From Caldilinea sp. (lineage in GTDB: Bacteria; Chloroflexota; Anaerolineae; Caldilineales; Caldilineaceae): a stretch of 16,158 bases of DNA. The stretch spans positions 1-16,158 of the forward strand of contig JAPLGY010000394.1 in assembly GCA_026389955.1 (NCBI GenBank), read 5' to 3'. The notes under the pieces were generated by a model. The model was not told the DNA's origin. It worked only from the letters and a program-made list of their open reading frames with translations, and ran no database searches. Shown in pieces: positions 8,958 through 16,158 of the stretch (position 1 is the first letter of the stretch; every line of letters starts with the position of its first letter). A program made the position numbers and the translations under genes.

Positions 8958-9057
8958 TGTTTGCATATCCTCGATTTCGACCGGCAACTTGTTCTGCCTG
9001 GATTTGATACCTGGTTTGGAACGGGCATCGCTGCGCCCAAGTTTTGTATGACAACCG

Positions 9058-9066
9058 ATTATAGCA
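9058..9066 (-). promoter_or_regulatory. Extended -10 promoter of the E1alpha-E1beta-E2 operon
   Basis: On the minus strand the bases read TGCTATAAT, a perfect TGnTATAAT extended -10. The -35 region is poor (ATTTGC or TTTGCT at 16-17 bases), as is common for extended -10 promoters. Transcription would start near 9050, giving a leader of about 94 bases. A weaker rightward pair, TTGTAT (9044-9049) and TACATT (9067-9072) 17 bases apart, overlaps it and could serve the divergent gene. Confidence 0.6.
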
Positions 9067-9106
9067 TACATTGGGGGGAAGCAAATGTCACTGCACACCT
9101 GCGGGC

Positions 9107-9119
9107 AATTGCTGCAATT
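9107..9119. promoter_or_regulatory. Palindrome AATTGC-T-GCAATT between divergent genes
   Basis: A perfect 6+1+6 inverted repeat lies about 45 bases upstream of the operon's -10 element, between the E1alpha and trans-sulfuration genes. The position suits an activator or repressor site acting on one or both genes. No regulator is encoded nearby and the factor is unknown. Confidence 0.35.
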
Positions 9120-9142
9120 TGTTCGCCCTGCTGCACCGGGGG

Positions 9143-9180
9143 ACCGCTGGGGGATGGGTAGACTGAGACAGCGGTTTTTT
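9143..9180 (+). terminator. Terminator-like hairpin in the 5' leader of the trans-sulfuration gene
   Basis: ACCGCTG (9143-9149) pairs with CAGCGGT (9169-9175) across a 19-base loop, and a run of T (9175-9180) follows directly. G-U pairs could lengthen the stem by two or three. It ends 18 bases before the start codon at 9199. If transcription begins upstream (for example near 9079), this would be an attenuator; otherwise it may block read-through. No known SAM-riboswitch consensus is recognisable in front of it. Confidence 0.5.
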
Positions 9181-9198
9181 GACGAAAGATGAAGAAAT

Positions 9199-10416
9199 AT
9201 GCCGACACACAAGCTGGCTGGGCAGGCCCAGCCGACAACCGACACGACACAGGCAGTCCATGCGGGTGAAGCACGCTTTCGAGCGCACCACAGCCTGACC
9301 GTTCCGATCGTCCAGAGTGCTGTCTATACCTTTGCGAGCACGGCCGACCTGGTCGCCTACACCGAGGATCGCCTCTTCTGGGAGGCTCCCGAACGGGAGG
9401 AGTATGGGCGTTACGGCAACCCGACCGTGCGCGCCCTCGAAGCCAAGATCGCCGAACTGGAAGGTGCCCAGGACGCGATCGCGGTCGGCAGCGGGATGTC
9501 TGCCGTGACCGCCACCCTGCTGCTTCTGCTGCAGCCTGGCCAGCACTTTTTGCTGACCGACCAGTGCTACCCCAGCACGCTCGAATTCAGCCAGAAGTTT
9601 CTGCGCCGCTACGGGATCGACTGCACCTTGGTTCCCTTCGGCGACGACCAGGCGCTCACAGCGGCGATTCGCCCTGAGACCCGTCTGATTTTTTCCGAAT
9701 CCCCGACCAATCCGTTTATGCGCTGTCTGGATCTGGAACGGTTGGTGGCGATCGCACGGCGCCACCAGCTGTTGACGGTGGTCGACGCCACCTTTGCGAC
9801 ACCTTACAACCAACGCCCGCTGCAGTTTGGGGTCGACCTGGTCATCCACAGCCTGACCAAATACCTGGGCGGGCACAACGATCTCATGGGGGGCTCGGTG
9901 GCAGGTCGTTTCGACCTGACCACCCCGCTGCGTCAGATGCAGCATCTGTTTGGGAGCTTGCTGGCTCCCCAGACGGCGTACCTGACGCTGCGCGGGATCA
10001 AGACGCTGCCGCTGCGGGTAGAGCGCCAGAATCAGAGCGGCCTGGCGGTCGCTCGGTTTCTGGAACAGCACCCCAAGGTGCGCCGGGTCTGGTACCCGCT
10101 GCTGGAAAGCCACCCGGACTACGCTGTGGCCAGCGCCACGCTGCGCGGGGCCGGCGGCGTGGTCAGTTTTGAGGTCGACGGCGACGGCGAGCGCGCCCAC
10201 CGCCTGATCGACGCGCTGCGCATCCCCACGATCGGCCCCAGCCTCGGCGGCGTCGAAAGCATGGTCAGCCCCCTCGCCGTCATGGGCTACGCCATGACCC
10301 CCCCCGAAGAACGTCTGGCCCTGGGCATCCGCGACGAACTGGTGCGGCTCTGCCTGGGCATCGAAGAAACCGACGCCCTGCTGGCCGACCTCGCCCAGGC
10401 GCTGGACCAGATCTAG
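9199..10416 (+). CDS. Trans-sulfuration PLP enzyme, cystathionine gamma-synthase-like
   Basis: 405 residues, a cytoplasmic member of the Cys/Met-metabolism PLP family (fold type I). Motifs: TQAVHAGEA at the N-terminus; [10 protein letters not shown] (cofactor-phosphate arginine/tyrosine region), in the form I recall from plant-type cystathionine gamma-synthases; [23 protein letters not shown] with D196, which pairs with the PLP ring nitrogen; [12 protein letters not shown] with Schiff-base lysine K221; and a C-terminal [11 protein letters not shown]. The best role is joining cysteine to an activated homoserine to make cystathionine in methionine synthesis. Cystathionine lyase or methionine gamma-lyase activity cannot be excluded by motif reading. 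The start has only a weak Shine-Dalgarno (GAAAGA about ten bases upstream). It heads a two-gene unit with the methyltransferase 13 bases downstream. Confidence 0.88.
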   Translation: MPTHKLAGQAQPTTDTTQAVHAGEARFRAHHSLTVPIVQSAVYTFASTADLVAYTEDRLFWEAPEREEYGRYGNPTVRALEAKIAELEGAQDAIAVGSGMSAVTATLLLLLQPGQHFLLTDQCYPSTLEFSQKFLRRYGIDCTLVPFGDDQALTAAIRPETRLIFSESPTNPFMRCLDLERLVAIARRHQLLTVVDATFATPYNQRPLQFGVDLVIHSLTKYLGGHNDLMGGSVAGRFDLTTPLRQMQHLFGSLLAPQTAYLTLRGIKTLPLRVERQNQSGLAVARFLEQHPKVRRVWYPLLESHPDYAVASATLRGAGGVVSFEVDGDGERAHRLIDALRIPTIGPSLGGVESMVSPLAVMGYAMTPPEERLALGIRDELVRLCLGIEETDALLADLAQALDQI

Positions 10417-10429
10417 GAAGGGCCCGCCG

Positions 10430-11212
10430 ATGGATGCTCGCCAGCTGCGCCGCTACAACGCCCAGGCCTGGGACAAGGCCGTCGAACGTGCCAGCCGCTG
10501 GACACTCCCGGTGACGGCCGAGGCGATCGCGGCTGCCCGGCAGGGGCACTGGCAGATCGGGCTGACCCCGACCTCTCCGGTGCCTGCCAGCTGGTTTCCC
10601 CCGCTGGCAGGGGCTGCCGTCCTCTGTCTGGCTGGGGGCGGCGGCCAACAAGGGCCGCTGCTGGCCGCCGCCGGTGCCCAGGTTACGGTCTTCGACAACT
10701 CTCCCCAACAGCTGGCCCAGGACCGGTTTGTGGCCCGCCGCGACGGGCTGACGCTGCGCACCGTCGAAGGAGACATGCAGGATCTGAGCGCCTTCGCCGA
10801 CGGCTTCTTTGACCTGATTGTGCACCCCACTTCCAATCTTTTTGTCCCCGAAGTCCGGCCGGTCTGGGCCGAAGCCGCTCGTGTGCTGCGGCCGGGCGGC
10901 CTCCTGCTGGCAGGCTTTTGCAATCCAGCCAGCTATCTCTTCGACCAGGAGCTGGCCGATGCAGGAATCCTCCAGGTGCGCCACCGTCTGCCCTACTCGG
11001 ACCTCACCAGCCTGAGCGACGCCGAACGTGCCCTTTACCTGGCCGACTTGCAGCCGCTCGAATTTGGCCACACCCTGACCGACCAGCTGGGAGGCCAGCT
11101 GGACGCGGGGTTGATCATCACCGGTTTTTACGAGGACAGCTGGCCGGGCACCGCCCTGCACGACTTCATGCCCGCCTATCTGGCGACGCGCAGCCTCAAA
11201 CCGGGGCCCTGA
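10430..11212 (+). CDS. Class I SAM-dependent methyltransferase
   Basis: 260 residues. The glycine-rich SAM-binding motif I is [12 protein letters not shown] (64-75), followed by [11 protein letters not shown] with the acidic residue that contacts the SAM ribose, [20 protein letters not shown] (motif II/III region) and [13 protein letters not shown]. The layout is that of methyltransferase family 11. The N-terminal 60 residues contain [20 protein letters not shown], seen in small-molecule methyltransferases of this group. No substrate can be assigned. GAAGG eight bases before ATG and the 13-base gap from the trans-sulfuration gene indicate co-transcription, which hints only loosely at sulfur or SAM metabolism. 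Confidence 0.85.
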   Translation: MDARQLRRYNAQAWDKAVERASRWTLPVTAEAIAAARQGHWQIGLTPTSPVPASWFPPLAGAAVLCLAGGGGQQGPLLAAAGAQVTVFDNSPQQLAQDRFVARRDGLTLRTVEGDMQDLSAFADGFFDLIVHPTSNLFVPEVRPVWAEAARVLRPGGLLLAGFCNPASYLFDQELADAGILQVRHRLPYSDLTSLSDAERALYLADLQPLEFGHTLTDQLGGQLDAGLIITGFYEDSWPGTALHDFMPAYLATRSLKPGP

Positions 11213-11235
11213 AGCTGCCTGTTCTCCTGGTTTTT
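11198..11235 (+). terminator. Candidate intrinsic terminator overlapping the methyltransferase stop
   Basis: AAACCGGGG (11198-11206) can pair with TCCTGGTTT (11225-11233), a nine-pair stem including two G-U pairs, followed by the end of a five-T run and TTAATTT-like sequence. The loop is 18 bases and the TGA stop (11210-11212) lies in it. It is a moderate terminator at best, but it is placed properly at the end of the two-gene unit. Confidence 0.4.
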
Positions 11236-11308
11236 AATTTGCTTGGGCCGCGGCTATGATAGAAGAAGCAGGTTCCGAGAGCCCATTTGAGAAGCAAGGA
11301 GTCAAGCG

Positions 11309-12673
11309 ATGAACTGGCAAACATATCTGGAAGAGCGGCAGGTCGATTTTACGGAGCGCCTGCTCGAGTTTTTGCGCATCCCCAGCATCTCCAGCCTGCC
11401 CGAACACAGCGCCGATGTGCGGGCAGCCGGAGAGTGGGTGGCAGCGCAGCTGCGCTCGGCTGGGATGGAGCATGTCGAAATCATGGAAACCGGCGGCCAC
11501 CCTGTCGTCTATGCGGACTGGCTGCATGCCCCCGGCAAACCGACCGTCCTGATCTACGGCCATTTCGATGTGCAGCCTGTCGACCCGTTGTCGCTGTGGA
11601 ACAGCCCCCCTTTTGAGCCGGTGATCCAAGCGGGGCGGGTCTACGCGCGCGGGGCCAGCGACGACAAAGGCAACATGCTGGCTCCGCTGCTGGCCCTGGA
11701 AGCCTTGTTGGCCACTGAAGGGGCGCTGCCGATCAACGTCAAATGTTTTTGGGAAGGACAGGAAGAGATCGGCAGCCCGACCTTGCCGGCCTTTGTCGCT
11801 GCGCACCGCGACCGGTTTGCTTGTGACTTCGTACTCAGTGCCGACGGCGGCCAGTGGGGCGAAGATCAGCCAGAGCTGCTGGTCGGCCTGCGTGGGCTTT
11901 GTGCGCTGCAGGTCGATGTCGTTGGACCGGCCTACGATGTCCACTCCGGCCTTTACGGCGGCGCCATCCAAAACCCCATCCATGCCCTGGCAGCGCTGCT
12001 GGCTTCGCTGCGGGACGCCGAGGGACGCGTGCAGGTCGAAGGCTTCTACGACGATGTGCTGGAATTGAGCGCCGCAGAGCGGGCCGAGATCGCGCGCATC
12101 CCCTACGATGAGGCCGGTGTGCGCCAGAACCTGGGCATCGACACATTTTTTGGGGAGGCCGGGTACTCGGCGCTGGAGCGCTCCTGGGTGCGCCCGACCC
12201 TGGAGGTCAATGGGATCTGGGGTGGGTTTCAAGGAGAAGGGGTCAAAACTGTGCTGCCCAGCGCAGCGCACGCCAAGATGACCTGCCGGCTGGTGGCCAA
12301 CCAGCAGCCCCAGCGGATCGTTCAGCAGGTGAAAGCCCACCTCGAACGCCACGCGCCGCCCGGGGTGCGGGTGACGGTGACGGTCAAGGAGAACGGCGCC
12401 ATCCCCTACTGGATGTCGGGGGAGCACCCTGGCAACCAGGCAGCGCGCGCCATCCTGGTCGAAGAATACGGCAAGGAGCCCTATCTGGCCCGTTCCGGGG
12501 GAAGCATTCCGGTGACGGCGCTGTTTCTCGAGTCGCTGGGCGCCTATACGGTCAGTTTTGGCTTTGGGCTGGATGACGAGCGGCAGCACTCCCCCAATGA
12601 ATTTTTTCGGCTGAGCAACTTTGTGCGTGGCCAGCGGGCCTATTGCAAACTGCTTCACGGGCTGGCTGGTTGA
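11309..12673 (+). CDS. M20-family metallodipeptidase (carnosinase/CNDP-like)
   Basis: 454 residues, a cytoplasmic di-zinc (or di-manganese) peptidase that cleaves dipeptides or related amides. All expected metal and catalytic residues can be placed: H85 in YGHFDVQP, bridging D118 in GASDDKG, general base E152 and metal ligand E153 in GQEEIGS, D179 in SADGG, and H427 in [11 protein letters not shown]. The inserted dimerisation domain begins after [13 protein letters not shown] and has [10 protein letters not shown], whose histidine contacts substrate across the dimer in this group. AAGGAG seven bases before ATG 11309 supports the start. It lies 61 bases upstream of the Pat-like gene on the same strand. 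Substrate could be dipeptides, N-acyl amino acids or similar; the family is certain, the exact substrate is not. Confidence 0.93.
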   Translation: MNWQTYLEERQVDFTERLLEFLRIPSISSLPEHSADVRAAGEWVAAQLRSAGMEHVEIMETGGHPVVYADWLHAPGKPTVLIYGHFDVQPVDPLSLWNSPPFEPVIQAGRVYARGASDDKGNMLAPLLALEALLATEGALPINVKCFWEGQEEIGSPTLPAFVAAHRDRFACDFVLSADGGQWGEDQPELLVGLRGLCALQVDVVGPAYDVHSGLYGGAIQNPIHALAALLASLRDAEGRVQVEGFYDDVLELSAAERAEIARIPYDEAGVRQNLGIDTFFGEAGYSALERSWVRPTLEVNGIWGGFQGEGVKTVLPSAAHAKMTCRLVANQQPQRIVQQVKAHLERHAPPGVRVTVTVKENGAIPYWMSGEHPGNQAARAILVEEYGKEPYLARSGGSIPVTALFLESLGAYTVSFGFGLDDERQHSPNEFFRLSNFVRGQRAYCKLLHGLAG

Positions 12674-12693
12674 ACCGCTCTCTGTGGGGCTGC

Positions 12694-12713
12694 GCTCCTG
12701 CCAGAGCAGGAGC
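12694..12713 (+). other. Small perfect hairpin between the dipeptidase and Pat-like genes
   Basis: GCTCCTGC and GCAGGAGC flank a CAGA tetraloop: eight pairs, no mismatch. No T-run follows, so it is not a normal intrinsic terminator. It begins 20 bases after the dipeptidase stop and ends 21 bases before the next start, where it might stabilise or partition the mRNA. Confidence 0.5.
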
Positions 12714-12734
12714 TGGACAAGAAGGATGGGTAAA

Positions 12735-15360
<2,626 letters not shown>

Positions 15361-15367
<7 letters not shown>

Positions 15368-15425
15368 GTGGGGGCGGCTGAGTGGGGGCGGCTGAGTGGG
15401 GGCGGCTGAGTGGGGGCGGCTGAGT
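15361..15425. repeat. 14-bp tandem repeat array between convergent genes
   Basis: Four perfect copies of CGGCTGAGTGGGGG followed by a partial copy (CGGCTGAGT). The first copy contains the TGA stop of the Pat-like gene and the last touches the stop of the convergent ABC-F gene. Because 14 is not a multiple of three, TGA occurs in all three plus-strand frames (15365, 15379, 15393). The G5 runs are spaced nine bases apart, which leaves a plus-strand G-quadruplex conceivable. There are no spacers, so it is not a CRISPR. Confidence 0.95.
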
Positions 15426-16158
15426 CAGGCCAGTGCTGCCCACGCCTCGATTGCAGCCTCCAGCGCTGTCTGGGTGTCGGCGTAGGCCTGGCCCAGCCGC
15501 TGAATATGGACAAGATCCTGGGTCAGGTGCAGTTCTTTCTCCAGCGAACGCAGCTTTTCTTCCAACGTATGCACCCGCTCTTCGGCCTCGGCGACCGCTT
15601 TGGCTCGTCGACGTTCGTCTGCCCGTGCCTGTTTGGTCGCTGCATAGCCGTTGCGCAGGGTGCTGCGTTCGACCGCCAGGGTCTGTTTCTCCAACTCTGC
15701 CGCCTGCTGACGGGCGGCGACCCGCTCGGCGTAGCTGCCTGCAAAGACTTCCAGATGTTTGTGCTGCAGTTCCCAGACCTGAGTGGCCAGGCGGTCGATC
15801 AGATAGCGGTCGTGCGAGACCAACAAGATCGTGCCGTCGAACTGTTCGAGCACCTGCTGCAAAACTTCCTGCGCTGGAATATCCAGGTGATTGCTGGGCT
15901 CGTCGAGCAAGAGAAAATTGGCTCCTTCCAGCGCCAGGATTGCCAGGGCCAGCCGGCCGCGCTCGCCGCCGCTGAGCAGCCTGACCGGCTTGAAGACATC
16001 CTCTCCCCGAAAGAGATACTGGGCCAGGTAGTTGCGCGCCGGGCCCAGCAGCATCTGTTTGTGGCTGAGCAGTTCGTCGAGCACGCTGTTGTCGGGGTTC
16101 AACCGTTCGTGGGCCTGCGAAAAGTAGCCGATCTTGAGGCTCGCCCCGAAGCGCAGCT
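15425..16158 (-). CDS. ABC-F family ATPase, C-terminal part (Uup/EttA-like), cut by the window edge
   Basis: About 243 residues of the C-terminal nucleotide-binding domain and tail are visible; the reading frame is open through the right edge, so the start lies outside. Motifs: SLKIGYFSQAHERLNPDNSVLDEL, ABC signature LLSGGERGRLALA, Walker B FLLLDEPSNHLDI, H-loop SHDRYLID, and LEVFAGSYAERVAAR. These are typical of soluble ABC-F proteins, which act on ribosomes and have no membrane domain. The tail is a long, charged coiled coil (ELEKQTLAVERS to LEKELHLTQDL), as in Uup-like and some antibiotic-resistance members, then an Ala-rich end. Whether it is a translation factor (EttA/Uup) or a ribosome-protection protein cannot be told without the linker between the two ATPase domains. 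It is convergent with the Pat-like gene, separated only by the 14-bp array. Confidence 0.92.
   Translation of the reverse strand, partial: LRFGASLKIGYFSQAHERLNPDNSVLDELLSHKQMLLGPARNYLAQYLFRGEDVFKPVRLLSGGERGRLALAILALEGANFLLLDEPSNHLDIPAQEVLQQVLEQFDGTILLVSHDRYLIDRLATQVWELQHKHLEVFAGSYAERVAARQQAAELEKQTLAVERSTLRNGYAATKQARADERRRAKAVAEAEERVHTLEEKLRSLEKELHLTQDLVHIQRLGQAYADTQTALEAAIEAWAALA

Noticed and set aside
9079..9198. SAM-I (S-box) or SAM-II riboswitch before the trans-sulfuration gene
   Set aside because: I cannot find the conserved core sequences of either class; only the terminator-like stem can be supported.
8958..9245. N-terminal extension of E1alpha to the upstream ATG at 9245
   Set aside because: The extension crosses the extended -10 promoter and the divergent gene's start, lacks homology to E1alpha proteins and has no Shine-Dalgarno.
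11232..11260. Promoter before the dipeptidase gene (TATGAT at 11255-11260)
   Set aside because: The -10 is reasonable but no matching -35 or TG extension is present at proper spacing, so it is left out of the feature list.

Overview
The window is GC-rich (clearly above 60 % by eye), densely coded chromosomal DNA, with no plasmid, phage, transposase, CRISPR, tRNA or rRNA signature that I can see. The gene content best fits a heterotrophic Chloroflexota bacterium, perhaps a Caldilinea-like lineage: a type 2 isopentenyl-diphosphate isomerase beside a DDxxD prenyl synthase, an E1alpha-E1beta-E2 2-oxoacid dehydrogenase operon, a plant-type cystathionine gamma-synthase-like enzyme, and an NDP-forming acyl-CoA synthetase fused to a GNAT acetyltransferase. 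That placement is inferred from gene style; no phylogenetic marker is present.

Layout. 1-104 is the end of a MacB/LolD-type ABC ATPase. A very long hairpin (114-188) follows, then a lone FbpA-type lipoprotein solute-binding protein (335-1369). A perfect 30-bp palindrome with a T-run (1384-1418) ends a leftward gene for a secreted protein of prealbumin-like repeats plus a C-terminal LysM (1522-3123). A 338-bp divergent spacer carries a promoter for each direction. Rightward from it runs an isoprenoid pair, fni (3462-4502) and a probable geranylgeranyl-diphosphate synthase (4502-5521), with overlapping stop and start codons. Facing it is the leftward E1alpha-E1beta-E2 operon (8957 down to 5565), driven by a good extended -10 promoter at 9058-9066. 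Divergent from that operon, and preceded by a terminator-like leader hairpin, are a trans-sulfuration PLP enzyme (9199-10416) and a SAM-dependent methyltransferase (10430-11212). Then come an M20 metallodipeptidase (11309-12673) and the Pat-like acyl-CoA synthetase/acetyltransferase (12735-15367). A 14-bp tandem array (15361-15425) separates the latter from a convergent ABC-F ATPase that runs off the right edge.

How they may work together. The 2-oxoacid dehydrogenase makes acyl-CoA. The acyl-CoA synthetase/GNAT fusion belongs to a family that uses acyl-CoA either for ATP synthesis or to acetylate and control metabolic enzymes. The isoprenoid pair supplies C20 precursors for carotenoids, quinones or related lipids. 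These links are inferences from family knowledge.

The most notable observations are: the acyl-CoA synthetase/GNAT gene is broken by an apparent internal deletion of about 40 codons with a frame change near 13881-13889; the E2 protein carries a second, degenerate E3-binding-like domain; the E1alpha thiamine-diphosphate motif reads GEG instead of GDG; a terminator-like hairpin ends 18 nt before the trans-sulfuration gene; and there are several unusual palindromes and a 14-bp tandem array. I did not find convincing evidence of an entirely new system; most of the window is housekeeping metabolism.
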